Shown: positions 17,659-26,422 of the stretch, piece after piece | How the letters are laid out: each line of letters begins with the position of its first letter | Position numbering within the stretch: position 1 is the first letter of the stretch | Source: Bacteroidota bacterium | GTDB taxonomy: Bacteria > Bacteroidota > Bacteroidia > Cytophagales > Cyclobacteriaceae | Length of the DNA: 64,000 nt | Assembly (NCBI GenBank): GCA_018266055.1 | Contig: JAFDYT010000004.1 | Coordinates: forward strand, 48,893 to 112,892 | Direction: 5' to 3' | Position numbers and translations under genes: made by a program | Notes under the pieces: model-generated | Seen by the model: only the letters and a program-made list of their open reading frames with translations | Databases searched by the model: none | Told to the model about the DNA's origin: nothing

Positions 17659-18621
17659 TCATGGGCAACCCTTTCCGTTAATGACGATGGCGGTGTCTAG
17701 TTTATCGATGGTGATGGTGAGCACTTCCGAAATCAATTTCAGGGAGGTGTCCAGTGAGTGGTCTGTAAGGTCGGCTGTGAGGCGGCAGGTGTTGGCCGGT
17801 TCGCCAGAAGTGATGGTAACGTTAAATTTTTGTTCGAGGTGATTGAGTACCTCGCGCAGGGTGGTGTTTTCAAAATTCATGTTGTACTCGGTGTGGGCGG
17901 TGATAGTCTGCAGTTGGTCTTTAGAAAAAGATGTTTGCTGCCATTGGCCGTGGGTGTAGATGATTTCCTGAAAGGGTTCCAATTGGCGCGAAGAATTATC
18001 GACCGTGGAGGTGACGTTTACTTTTCCTGTAAGCACTTTTACTATTACGCTGTCGGTGCTTGCGCGCAAGCTAAAGCTGGTGCCCAGCACCTGGATGGCG
18101 ATGTCTTTGCATTTTATGACAAAGGGGCGAGTGGGGTCTTTGGCTACTTCAAACAAGGCTTCGCCTGTGAGTTCGGCATAGCGAGTGTGGCCGTTGTCTT
18201 TCTCGAAGTACACCAATTTGCTGTTGCCCTTTACCCACACGAGGCTGCCATCGTTCAATATCATCTTATCGATTGATGCCTCCGTCACGGCTTCTTCTCG
18301 TGTTGGTTGCTTTGTCCTCTGCCAAACTAAGTAGGAAGTGACCAGTATCAATGCCAGCGAGGCCGCTATGCGCAGTGTCCAACCTTTGGCTTTTTGCTGG
18401 CGCAGTTGGCCGGGGCGGAAGTCCGCGATGGGTTTGCCGCTTTCTATTTTAGCGGTAATTTTTTGGAAGAGTTGTTGTTCGTCTTCAGGTGTCAGTTCGA
18501 GGTTGGTGGTGTCCTCGGTCTTCAAGGTTTCCAGCCATGCTTCCAGTTTGGCTTTTTCCGCATCTGTCACCTGGCCGGTGAGGTAGCGTTGCAGCAGGCG
18601 GTCGAAATCCGACTTTTCCAT
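17659..18621 (-). CDS. FecR-family anti-sigma factor
   Basis: This 320-residue protein has an N-terminal cytoplasmic anti-sigma region (about 1-80), one membrane helix (A-A-S-L-A-L-I-L-V-T-S-Y-L-V near residue 90), the FecR domain (V-K-V-L-T-G-K-V-N-V near 185-195) and a C-terminal DUF4974/STN-like domain with Y-N-M-N-F-E-N-T-T-L-R-E-V-L. It senses the state of the SusC transporter in the periplasm and controls an ECF sigma factor. The matching sigma gene would normally lie directly upstream, but here a helicase and pyrC stand between it and the sigma gene at 23506-24069. Confidence 0.92.
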   Translation of the reverse strand: MEKSDFDRLLQRYLTGQVTDAEKAKLEAWLETLKTEDTTNLELTPEDEQQLFQKITAKIESGKPIADFRPGQLRQQKAKGWTLRIAASLALILVTSYLVWQRTKQPTREEAVTEASIDKMILNDGSLVWVKGNSKLVYFEKDNGHTRYAELTGEALFEVAKDPTRPFVIKCKDIAIQVLGTSFSLRASTDSVIVKVLTGKVNVTSTVDNSSRQLEPFQEIIYTHGQWQQTSFSKDQLQTITAHTEYNMNFENTTLREVLNHLEQKFNVTITSGEPANTCRLTADLTDHSLDTSLKLISEVLTITIDKLDTAIVINGKGCP

Positions 18622-18777
18622 GGCCGGGATGGGTTTAGTGGGTGGTCGAAGTTACGCAAAAGTGCGGCTTCTTTCACGTAAGTGACCTGCGTGGAGGAAA
18701 CACGTAGTCACAATGAAAAGACTCTTCGAATTCTTATACGGGTTACGGCCAGTTGATAGCAGCCCGATGCTTTTCAT

Positions 18778-21762
18778 TTAACTTTCAAATTTTAGATAGT
18801 TGGCCAGAATCCCCGAGGGCGTTCGTGCTGCTTTATTCAAAATTCCCGAGTTACAGAAAACAATAAAATTGTCTTTTGCACGCGACACGGCTACATTAAG
18901 CATGTTAGGCTTATTGTCGCGATCAAAAAATAAGGTACCTGAGTCACCAGGTCCATATACCATCGAGAATAAAACAATGGGACGCTCGGCACCCTGTAGG
19001 GCATGCACTGTGCCTATTTTCATTTTGCCCACATCGAATCCGGCTGTTCTCAGTGCATACTGCAAGGCACTTTTTTGCCCCACAAAAGGTGTAATAATCC
19101 CCACGCACATCTCTAATTTTCCATGCTTCTCTTCAATTTTCAGTTTGTTGGTTTGGAGCCAGTTTACAATTGCCTTTACCTCGGCATCGTTTCGCCTGCT
19201 ACCGGCTTGTGTAGTTGTCGAATTTCCTTCAACGTGAATAGCACACATAGGTGCAAACAAGTTTTCTTTTGCCGCGCCCCTTAACGGTTTCAATAATTGA
19301 CCGTAGGCTAAGTCATTACAATATGCAATGATTTCGTCATAACATCTTTTGTGCTCTATCAGTAAAAAGCCTTTTTCTTGAAGTTTTGGTTCCTTGATGT
19401 TACAAGCATTTTGAGCCATTTGCATAAGGCTACCCGAGGAACTTAAAAATCCATTGGCATTAAATTCGGTTTGAGGACGTGCGTCCTTGTAGCTATCAAT
19501 CAGGCCAGATTGCCGTAAGTTGCCCATGTCGACTTTAGCGGTAACATTCCATACCGGTTCTATCTGTTTTATGTCTCCGACTACAATGGCCTTTTTTGCC
19601 AACGCAAATGTTGCGACACCTACTTCAGGTGATACCTGCCCCGCTTCATCTACGATGAGCAGGTCGGCTATTTCAGTCAGAGGTGGGCTTTCAAAAAGCG
19701 GTTGACCTTTGTCGTTGTCGCGCAAATACTTTGACCAGCTAAAAAATTTTGGAGCCATATAGAAGGTACTGACAAAGCAAGGTGTGAGCATGGCATGACG
19801 TTTCCATCTGTTCCATGAATGTATTTCATTCTTTTTTTTCGCTAAAGGATCCGTCTCCAGGTCATCGGTAAGTTTCAGCAGGTAGCGCCCCTCCCAATAG
19901 TGCAGTGCTAATTGAAAGGCCCGATGGCGTAGCGATACATCCAGTTCGTCATAGAAGCAATTGGGGCCTGTTTCATTCCTCATTTTTATCATTTCAGATT
20001 GCCAATAAGCTTCTTCAGTTGAAGGTGGGTTGCCCTTAATTGCATTTCTCTCTTTCCAGCGTTTCCACTCTTTAAGAGTACTAACCAAAGCACTCGCAAG
20101 GCAAATTTGTTCATCAATTTTTTTAAGGATGTCGTTGCGCTTGAAGTGCAGGGGGGCTGGCAAGAGAGAGTTTCGGAACACGATGCGCAGTTCGGAAGCG
20201 CGGTTCTCCAATGAGGCTCTGATGGTGAAGAAACATCCTATCCTTCTTAGCAGAGGCTCATGGGTAAAGTACTGAATCACACGTTGTTCCAATTCCTGAA
20301 AACCCACAATGTCCTTTTCCAGTTCTTCGTCATTAACCAAGTCACCGGAATAGTACCGTACTTTTCCCGCTTCGAAAGAGGCATAGAGTGATTGCAGCTT
20401 CTCTTCTGCTTCTTTGTAATTACTCCATCGCTGTTCAGCTTCCTTAAGCGCATCTTCTACTGTTCGGATTTCGCGCTGCAAATGGTTGACGGCCTCTTCA
20501 ATAGAAATTGATTGTCCAAAATGCCTTTCGCTTTGTAATTTATAAAATGCCTTTGCGCGAAGTAGGTAGTCTGGGTTCTCAACCTGCTTGAATAATCCTT
20601 CTCCATCCAATTTTTTATAATTGATTTTGCTCAACTCAGACTGAGTTTTAGATGAACTGGGTAGATAGGTGGCGTAGCCCGCTATATCGGGAAGCCAGCG
20701 ACCGTGAAGGCTTCCCGCCAAGGTATTTGCCTTCGAAAAACTTTCGATAATATTGGTAACGGCCTGGTTGTTGGTGGAGCATGCCAAGATAACAGGAGCA
20801 TCTTTGCCCGATAAAGCTGCTTGAACATAGGCGTTGGCCACAATGCTTTGTAACAGCGTGGTTTTGCCCGTGCCGGGTGGGCCATTAACAGCAAATACTT
20901 TTTGATCCTCGCTGGCCGTTAAAAAGGAATAAAGAGCTTTGCGTTGCGAAATAAAGAGGCCGAACTCAAAGCCCATTTGCCCAACATGCCATGCATTCGC
21001 TTTCAACAGCTTGGGTACAGACAGTGGAGGAATAGCCGTTGTTGCTACCGTTGGTTGAATCAGCGTCTTTAAAAGGGTAGGTAACTCTTTCAAAGACAAA
21101 ATGTTTTCATAGAGCCGTATAATGCTAATGGCCGCATTCGTGTCTTCGTCAGGCACTACCAACATTGCATGGGGTACTCGCTCAAGTCCTTCCGTCTCGT
21201 ATTGATCGAATGGCTGATCACTTACCTTAAAAAAAATATCCTGAACAAAGCGGGTGTATTCGGCATATTTATTGAATTCGCTTCGCGAGAAAGCGGCAGC
21301 CTGGTCTACTCTTTCCATTGAGCTGAGCACAAAGTCGGCTTCGTCTGCTAAAGGTTCAAGGTATTTGCGCTGAAAAACCGGAAACGTTTCTTCTGGCACT
21401 TCCAATTTGCCCTGGCGATTGATTCGGGCGTAAAACCAAAAAGGGTATTTCGGGGTAAAATCAATAGGCCGAATCCTGTGATCGGTGTGTGTCATTAACC
21501 AAAATGGGGCCACCAACACCTCGACTTCATTCAGCAAAGTCCAGTCGTGTCGTGTCTTATCCGTTGCCCCGCTCTTATAATTCCTACGATACTCTGCTTC
21601 ATCTAATAACTTGTTGACTTTAACGAGGTCAGTAATAAACTCTGATTCAATGTTGAAGTCAGAAATCTCTATGCGCGGAAGCTTATCGATGTTAATATCG
21701 GCTTTCGAGGCATCCGATAGGGATCTTTTCCAATAGGTAAGCCATTGCTTTATGATCGTCAT
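18778..21762 (-). CDS. UPF1-like SF1 helicase (AAA_11/AAA_12)
   Basis: The 994-residue protein has a long N-terminal region without a recognised domain (1-265), then a superfamily 1 helicase. The Q-motif-like S-Q-R-K-A-L is at about 272, Walker A G-P-P-G-T-G-K-T at 294-301, a coiled-coil insertion at about 430-560, the D-E-A-G Walker B box near 690, and the C-terminal half (I-I-T-P-F-V-G-Q-K near 900; G-T-V-H-A-L-Q-G-A-E-R near 930; N-V-A-V-S-R-A-K-D-N-F near 965). Such stand-alone helicases act on RNA or DNA and some belong to defence systems, but no partner nuclease is fused or adjacent. It lies between pyrC and fecR with gaps of 266 and 156 bases, so it is probably its own transcript. Confidence 0.85.
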   Translation of the reverse strand: MTIIKQWLTYWKRSLSDASKADINIDKLPRIEISDFNIESEFITDLVKVNKLLDEAEYRRNYKSGATDKTRHDWTLLNEVEVLVAPFWLMTHTDHRIRPIDFTPKYPFWFYARINRQGKLEVPEETFPVFQRKYLEPLADEADFVLSSMERVDQAAAFSRSEFNKYAEYTRFVQDIFFKVSDQPFDQYETEGLERVPHAMLVVPDEDTNAAISIIRLYENILSLKELPTLLKTLIQPTVATTAIPPLSVPKLLKANAWHVGQMGFEFGLFISQRKALYSFLTASEDQKVFAVNGPPGTGKTTLLQSIVANAYVQAALSGKDAPVILACSTNNQAVTNIIESFSKANTLAGSLHGRWLPDIAGYATYLPSSSKTQSELSKINYKKLDGEGLFKQVENPDYLLRAKAFYKLQSERHFGQSISIEEAVNHLQREIRTVEDALKEAEQRWSNYKEAEEKLQSLYASFEAGKVRYYSGDLVNDEELEKDIVGFQELEQRVIQYFTHEPLLRRIGCFFTIRASLENRASELRIVFRNSLLPAPLHFKRNDILKKIDEQICLASALVSTLKEWKRWKERNAIKGNPPSTEEAYWQSEMIKMRNETGPNCFYDELDVSLRHRAFQLALHYWEGRYLLKLTDDLETDPLAKKKNEIHSWNRWKRHAMLTPCFVSTFYMAPKFFSWSKYLRDNDKGQPLFESPPLTEIADLLIVDEAGQVSPEVGVATFALAKKAIVVGDIKQIEPVWNVTAKVDMGNLRQSGLIDSYKDARPQTEFNANGFLSSSGSLMQMAQNACNIKEPKLQEKGFLLIEHKRCYDEIIAYCNDLAYGQLLKPLRGAAKENLFAPMCAIHVEGNSTTTQAGSRRNDAEVKAIVNWLQTNKLKIEEKHGKLEMCVGIITPFVGQKSALQYALRTAGFDVGKMKIGTVHALQGAERPIVLFSMVYGPGDSGTLFFDRDNKPNMLNVAVSRAKDNFIVFCNSGILNKAARTPSGILANYLKFES

Positions 21763-22028
21763 TCTGGTTTCATTGATGTGATTTTAATCTGCTGTTAGAA
21801 CTACGTGGGAATGGTTTGAACCACCACCAAAAATTTTCCTAAAGTAGTCAAACATTCACTATTTAACGGAATGGCTTCGTAATGCAAATCTTGTTTTTAC
21901 ACTGGCGTATGTTGGCTAATCTGATTGTTGGTGAAGCTTGATAATCAGCACGGCCATTAAAGTGAAGTTGCGTCACTGTCCCGGCAACGTCAAGTACAAC
22001 TTTTTTTAATTGACTGAGTTTTCTGCTT

Positions 22029-23375
22029 TCAGTTCCCCGCTACCGTTAATGCTTTTCCTTTCACTCCTTCGTTAAATTGTCCATTGTCATAAACTAAATT
22101 TCCATTAACAAATGTATGCGTCACTTTTGTTTGAAAGGTTGTTCCCTCTAAAGGCGACCAACCGCATTTATAAAAAATGTTTTCCTTACCAACTGCCCAA
22201 CTTGAATGTAAGTCCACGATGGTCAGGTCTGCACAGTAGCCCTCACGAATGAACCCCCTTTTCTCAATCCGATAAAGGGTTGCCGGATTATGGCACATTT
22301 TCTCAGCAATTTTCTCTAAAGAGATAAGTCCTTTCTTATGAAACTCAAGCATAATATTTAAAGAATGCTGAACCATTGGTGCGCCCGACATAGACTCAAA
22401 GTAGGGTTTTTGTTTTTCCTCCATTGTATGAGGTGCATGGTCGGTGGTAACAATATCTATTCTATCATCCAGCAAGGCTTTTAAAAGACCCAAACGGTCT
22501 TTTTCGGTTTTAATAGCAGGATTCCATTTTATTAAAGTTCCGAGTCGCTCATGGTCTAACTCTGAAAACCACAAGTGGTGAACTGAAACTTCTGTAGTAA
22601 TATTTTTTTGTTGCAGAGGAATATCATTCCGGAATAGATGTGTCTCTGCTTCGGTTGACAAATGAAGAATATGCAGCCGTGCATTGTACTTGTTAGCCAA
22701 ATCGATGGCTCTTTTTGTAGCTTCATAACAAGCCTTTTCGCTTCTTATCAGTGGGTGAAATTCAATCGGAATGTTTTCGCCATACTTTTCCCGATAAAAC
22801 TTTTCATTCTCTTCAATCATTTGTTCCTTTTCGGAGTGAATGGCAATGATGGATTTGCAATTTGCGAAAAGCTTCTCCATTGTTTCAGGGTTGTCAGCCA
22901 GCAGATTTCCCTTTTTTGTAAAGTAAAGTCCGTCATCCGAAACGCCTAGAAGTTTTGAAGTATCGAGTTTGATTACTTCATCAATATTGTCGCCATTCAC
23001 ACCCAAGAAAAAACCAAAATTGGCCAATGAGTGTTGTGAGGCTATTCGGTATTTTGCATTCAATATGTCAATTGTCAATACATTTGGAATAGTATTAGGC
23101 ATATCAATAAAGGATGTTACGCCACCCGCCACGGCTGCTTTACTTTCTGTGTAAAGGTCGCCTTTATGTGTTAGCCCGGGTTCACGAAAGTGAACTTGTG
23201 CGTCAATGATGCCGGGAAACAAATACTTGTCTGTTCCGTCAATAACCGTTGCATTGCCTTCGCTATTGACGTTTCCTATTTTTTGAATCAGGCCATTGTC
23301 AATCAAAAGATCGGCAATCATTATCCGTCCCTCGTTTACGATGCTAATGTTTTTTATGAGGGTTCTTTGTATCAT
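22029..23375 (-). CDS. pyrC: Dihydroorotase
   Basis: The 448-residue protein is a metal-dependent amidohydrolase that closes carbamoyl-aspartate to dihydroorotate, the third step of pyrimidine synthesis. The N-terminal motif reads D-A-Q-V-H-F-R-E-P-G, so the first metal histidine of the usual H-x-H is Gln; to my knowledge this form is normal in the Bacteroidota branch of the family. The P-N-T substrate motif, histidines in H-P-L-I-R and H-I-L-H-L-S, and the catalytic aspartate in T-T-D-H-A-P-H-T are present. It is a housekeeping gene, and its place between an ECF sigma factor and a FecR gene is not explained by function. Confidence 0.93.
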   Translation of the reverse strand: MIQRTLIKNISIVNEGRIMIADLLIDNGLIQKIGNVNSEGNATVIDGTDKYLFPGIIDAQVHFREPGLTHKGDLYTESKAAVAGGVTSFIDMPNTIPNVLTIDILNAKYRIASQHSLANFGFFLGVNGDNIDEVIKLDTSKLLGVSDDGLYFTKKGNLLADNPETMEKLFANCKSIIAIHSEKEQMIEENEKFYREKYGENIPIEFHPLIRSEKACYEATKRAIDLANKYNARLHILHLSTEAETHLFRNDIPLQQKNITTEVSVHHLWFSELDHERLGTLIKWNPAIKTEKDRLGLLKALLDDRIDIVTTDHAPHTMEEKQKPYFESMSGAPMVQHSLNIMLEFHKKGLISLEKIAEKMCHNPATLYRIEKRGFIREGYCADLTIVDLHSSWAVGKENIFYKCGWSPLEGTTFQTKVTHTFVNGNLVYDNGQFNEGVKGKALTVAGN

Positions 23376-23505
23376 CTATTTGTTTTGAAGTTGGTTCACG
23401 CCAACTAACAAATATATGCAACTCTGATTTCAGGCTGCATTCGATAACAGTTAATAGCCAGCCATCTGTGTAGTTCATGTACCCAAATACTATTTTGAAC
23501 AGACA

Positions 23506-24069
23506 TTACTCCATCCCCAAAATCTCTTTCTCAAATTTTCTCAGGTGGGCGAAGGCTGTGGTCATGTATTCTTCCACGGTGCGCTTGGAGATGTGCATGC
23601 GCTGGGCGATTTCGGAGTTGGAAAGATTTTGTTCGAGCCGCAGTTGAAAGGCCTCGCGGCAGCGGGCAGGTAGACCCTGAAGTGACTCGCTCAGGCGGGC
23701 ATGAAGCGGAATGACCGTTGTGGATGATTCCGGTTCTACCGGGGCGATGTAGGTGGTTTCAAAGTGGCGGTAGTGCTCTTCGTATTTGCGTTTCACCGCC
23801 AGGTGCTTGATATAGCGGATGACTTTGTATTTGACAGAGGTAAACAGGTAGGCTTTCAGTGAGTCGATTTCCAGTTCTTCCCTTCGCTCCCACAGCGAAA
23901 CAAAAACGTCTTGTACGATTTCTTCGCAATCTTCTTTCGTATCGATGGTTCTACTCGCAAACTCGTAAAGTTCTTTCCAGTAAAGGTTAAAGATGTTGGC
24001 AAAAGTCAACCTATCACCCTCCCTTAGTTGAGCAATCCATTTTGAATCATTTGCGGATTCGGCTGACAT
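23506..24069 (-). CDS. ECF sigma-70 factor
   Basis: The 187-residue protein has region 2 (residues ~22-95: F-A-N-I-F-N-L-Y-W-K-E-L-Y-E-F; E-E-I-V-Q-D-V-F-V-S-L-W-E-R-R) and region 4 (L-P-A-R-C-R-E-A-F-Q-L-R; S-N-S-E-I-A-Q-R-M-H-I-S-K-R-T-V-E-E-Y). This is the form paired with FecR anti-sigma factors in Bacteroidota. The likely partner is the FecR at 17659-18621, which has no sigma gene of its own next to it; the other sigma gene (27038-27607) has an adjacent anti-sigma candidate. Divergent from it lies an HTH gene, with a perfect inverted repeat in the shared promoter region. Confidence 0.92.
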   Translation of the reverse strand: MSAESANDSKWIAQLREGDRLTFANIFNLYWKELYEFASRTIDTKEDCEEIVQDVFVSLWERREELEIDSLKAYLFTSVKYKVIRYIKHLAVKRKYEEHYRHFETTYIAPVEPESSTTVIPLHARLSESLQGLPARCREAFQLRLEQNLSNSEIAQRMHISKRTVEEYMTTAFAHLRKFEKEILGME

Positions 24070-24100
24070 AGCAATCCAAATTTACTAAAATTTTAATAAC

Positions 24101-24118
24101 GTGGGGTTAATACCCCAC
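24101..24118. promoter_or_regulatory. Inverted repeat between divergent sigma and XRE genes
   Basis: GTGGGGT-taat-ACCCCAC is a perfect 7-base inverted repeat. It lies between the start of the ECF sigma gene (24069, minus) and the XRE-type regulator (24163, plus). It is a good candidate operator for the XRE protein; a hairpin in a transcript leader is the alternative. Confidence 0.5.
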
Positions 24119-24162
24119 ATTTAAACAATAAGCAAACCTCAATTTTCATCTGCGTAAAACTT

Positions 24163-24408
24163 ATGCAGAATAAAAAGAAAAAAGAGGCATTGATACAGTT
24201 TGGGAAGCGACTAAGCCAAATAAGAAAGGCTAAAAAGCTTTCTTTTCGGCAGTTCGCGGTTTTGTGCGATGTGGATTACAGTGATATTAAGAAAATGGAA
24301 AAGGGCGATATAAATATCACCATCGCCACCCTTATGGACTTGGCGATTGGTCTGGGCATTCACCCCAAAGAACTACTCAATTTTGAAGATGATTTTCTTC
24401 ATGAGTAG
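24163..24408 (+). CDS. XRE-family helix-turn-helix regulator
   Basis: The 81-residue protein is a single HTH_3-type domain: F-G-K-R-L-S-Q-I-R-K-A-K-K-L-S at residues 13-27, F-R-Q-F-A-V-L-C-D-V-D-Y-S-D-I-K-K-M-E-K-G as the helix-turn-helix, and A-T-L-M-D-L-A-I-G-L-G-I-H-P-K-E-L-L at the end. It has no effector domain. Small regulators of this type are common in Bacteroidota. Its divergent orientation to the sigma gene and the inverted repeat at 24101-24118 suggest that it regulates itself and perhaps the sigma factor. Confidence 0.88.
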   Translation: MQNKKKKEALIQFGKRLSQIRKAKKLSFRQFAVLCDVDYSDIKKMEKGDINITIATLMDLAIGLGIHPKELLNFEDDFLHE

Positions 24409-24481
24409 TCATTCGTAGAATTTTCTCTTATACCCTCCGTGTTTTCCGCTTTCAGGTCACTTACTCCTGAAATCCACTTCC

Positions 24482-24928
24482 ATGATTGTTATCCGCCTCC
24501 TCGCGTTTTGCCTGGCCGCTACCGGTGTGTGCTGTGGGCAGCCTTCCACCGTTCGGTGGCAGCACAGCATCGAAACCGTTTCTCCGCATGAGTCGGTGCT
24601 GGTGTTCAAGGCCACGGTGATGCCCGGTTGGCATTTGTATTCGCAACATCTGCCGGAAGGCGGCCCGGCACCCACCCGTTTCTATTTTGAACCCACCCAT
24701 GATTACCAAATCAACGACAGCACGCAAGAGCAAGGTGCGGCCGTTACGTTTTATGATGATACCTACGAAATGGAGATTAAGTGGTACAGCGGCACTGTTA
24801 CTTTTCGGCAGCGGCTGTTGGTGGCACATCGGCCGGTGACGGTGCGGGGACGCGTGGCTTACATGACGTGCAACACACAGGTGTGCCGTGTATTTGAAGA
24901 GCCATTTGTTTTTGTAGTGCCACAGTAA
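24482..24928 (+). CDS. Secreted DsbD N-terminal-domain-like protein
   Basis: This 148-residue protein has a signal peptide (I-R-L-L-A-F-C-L-A-A-T-G-V-C-C-G) and one immunoglobulin-like domain of the DsbD-alpha type. Signature segments are P-G-W-H-L-Y-S-Q-H-L-P-E-G-G near residue 48 and Y-M-T-C-N-T-Q-V-C near residue 130, the two cysteines that shuttle electrons in DsbD. It lacks the membrane and C-terminal thioredoxin parts of full DsbD. It probably accepts or passes electrons for periplasmic thiol reduction and may serve the TlpA-like proteins nearby. Some Bacteroidota carry such single-domain forms. Base composition looks higher in GC than the genes around 27.7-29 kb. Confidence 0.75.
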   Translation: MIVIRLLAFCLAATGVCCGQPSTVRWQHSIETVSPHESVLVFKATVMPGWHLYSQHLPEGGPAPTRFYFEPTHDYQINDSTQEQGAAVTFYDDTYEMEIKWYSGTVTFRQRLLVAHRPVTVRGRVAYMTCNTQVCRVFEEPFVFVVPQ

Positions 24929-24990
24929 TTTCCGTGCATGTATGAAATGTTTGGCTGTGCCGTCAATGCTTGCTTTCTTTGCTTCTTTTG

Positions 24991-25275
24991 ATGGTAACCA
25001 TCACAGCCGCAAAATTTTTTAAGCTTCATACCAAAGTACTGGCCTTGCTGGAGCAAGTACAACATAGCGACAACAAGGTCATAACTCAGGTTATCTGCGT
25101 TTGGCAGTATCAAAAAACCGTGCGCGAGTTGGAGTTAATCGTGTTGCACTACCCCGATGCGTTGGCATCATTGGGAGAGGAAAAGCTGGCAGATCTGTAT
25201 CGAGCGATATTTATTCGCTGGCGCGAGGATGCGCGGTGGCTGCACCGATACCAGTTGAAGCGGCCTATATTGTAA
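24991..25275 (+). CDS. Hypothetical protein, mainly helical
   Basis: The protein of 94 residues is read from ATG 24991 (MVTITAAKFFKLH); a TTG at 24970 would add a short hydrophobic lead. It is rich in Leu, Val and aromatic residues (V-I-C-V-W-Q-Y-Q-K-T-V-R-E-L-E-L-I-V; W-R-E-D-A-R-W-L-H-R-Y) and looks all-helical and soluble. I do not recognise a family. It converges on the minus-strand gene at 25279-26361 with three bases between the two stops. Function unknown. Confidence 0.5.
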   Translation: MVTITAAKFFKLHTKVLALLEQVQHSDNKVITQVICVWQYQKTVRELELIVLHYPDALASLGEEKLADLYRAIFIRWREDARWLHRYQLKRPIL

Positions 25276-25278
25276 TGG

Positions 25279-26361
25279 TCACGAAAGGCTTTTGGCCAAC
25301 GCCTGTAGCACCTGCCGGGTAGCTTCCCGCGTGCCCGACTCTATATTATAGTACTTCGCCCGCAGGCTATCAAACGATATAGCCTCCGCCCGCTTGGTTA
25401 CGATGTTTTGTGCCAGGAAGCGGAGCAACTCCGATACGTTGGGATTAGTGATGATGCGATTGTCCAGCAAGGTCTTTAGCAGGCAGGCCAGTTGCGAGAC
25501 GGACAGTTCGGTGCGCAGGCGGAATTCGCCCGCAGTCAAGGCTGCTTTGGCAGGCGGAGAGGCGTCTATGCTTTCCATGATTTTCAGTTCTTCTGAAAGA
25601 AACGTAAGCAGTTGCGCGCGCAGCGAAGGAATTTTTGGATGGTAGTGTACATCGGGCTTCACGGGTGCTTGCGTTATTTCTTTGCGAAGCACCATGAGCC
25701 GTTCTTGCTTTTCATTTTTAGTTTCCAGTGTATTTAGTTGTTCGGTGATATGATGGGTGTAGTAACCAAATGCGCTGAGCGAGTTGCAATCCAGCCACAA
25801 GAGCAGTTGGCGCAAGGTTTCTTCTGTGTGTGTTGGTTCTTCAAGCCGATGCGTTACTTCATCTTTTAGCATCGTGACATAGCGGTGCTGATGATAGGTG
25901 ACGGAGGTGGCTATTGCAAATCGCTTGAAAATCCGGATGAATACCTGTTGAAGGCTTTCCGAAACGGGCACATCTTTTAGCGACTGGCTGAATGCTTTCA
26001 ACATCTTATTGCACTGTTCGGCCAATTGCTTCCGGTAAACTATCGGCACGATTGCCTCTGGGTCAATGTGGTGAGCAAATGTTCTTTCTATCTCACGCAA
26101 CAAGTCCAGCAGGTTTGATAGCAGGTCGGCATTTACATCCAGACGTAATTTGTCGAGCAGTTGAACCAGTCCATAATGATGACCGCGGATGTAGCGTTGC
26201 ACATGCTGGTGATCGGCCAGCAGTAGCGCATTTGACAGTAGCGCCTGGCGTATGCGAATGAGTTCAGATTTTACTTTTATTTGTTGCGCGCGGTCGGGTT
26301 TCTTGCCGGTGGCCAGCAAGGCTTCCAGGGGGAGCAGCTCATATGTAACCTGTCGGTGCAT
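25279..26361 (-). CDS. Hypothetical helical protein, possibly RteC-like at its C-terminus
   Basis: The 360-residue protein is helical throughout, without signal peptide or membrane segment. A characteristic middle segment reads L-L-W-L-D-C-N-S-L-S-A-F-G-Y-Y and later K-P-D-V-H-Y-H-P-K-I-P-S-L-R. The last 80 residues (E-L-S-V-S-Q-L-A-C-L-L-K-T-L-L, then A-E-A-I-S-F-D-S-L-R-A-K-Y-Y) follow the spacing of the RteC C-terminal domain, though the similarity is weak and by eye. It lies about 60 bases after the mini anti-sigma gene on the same strand and may belong to that transcript. Function not known. Confidence 0.55.
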   Translation of the reverse strand: MHRQVTYELLPLEALLATGKKPDRAQQIKVKSELIRIRQALLSNALLLADHQHVQRYIRGHHYGLVQLLDKLRLDVNADLLSNLLDLLREIERTFAHHIDPEAIVPIVYRKQLAEQCNKMLKAFSQSLKDVPVSESLQQVFIRIFKRFAIATSVTYHQHRYVTMLKDEVTHRLEEPTHTEETLRQLLLWLDCNSLSAFGYYTHHITEQLNTLETKNEKQERLMVLRKEITQAPVKPDVHYHPKIPSLRAQLLTFLSEELKIMESIDASPPAKAALTAGEFRLRTELSVSQLACLLKTLLDNRIITNPNVSELLRFLAQNIVTKRAEAISFDSLRAKYYNIESGTREATRQVLQALAKSLS

Positions 26362-26422
26362 GACCGTGCTTTCATTTGCATTCTTTTTTAGTGGTTGTCT
26401 AAAATTCTACGTTCAAAAAAAA

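Noticed and set aside
22029-23375. Dihydroorotase with Gln in place of the first metal-binding His (Q-V-H-F-R-E-P)
   Set aside because: To my knowledge this is the usual form in Bacteroidota dihydroorotases, and the other metal ligands and catalytic Asp are present, so it is not a sign of a broken or new enzyme.
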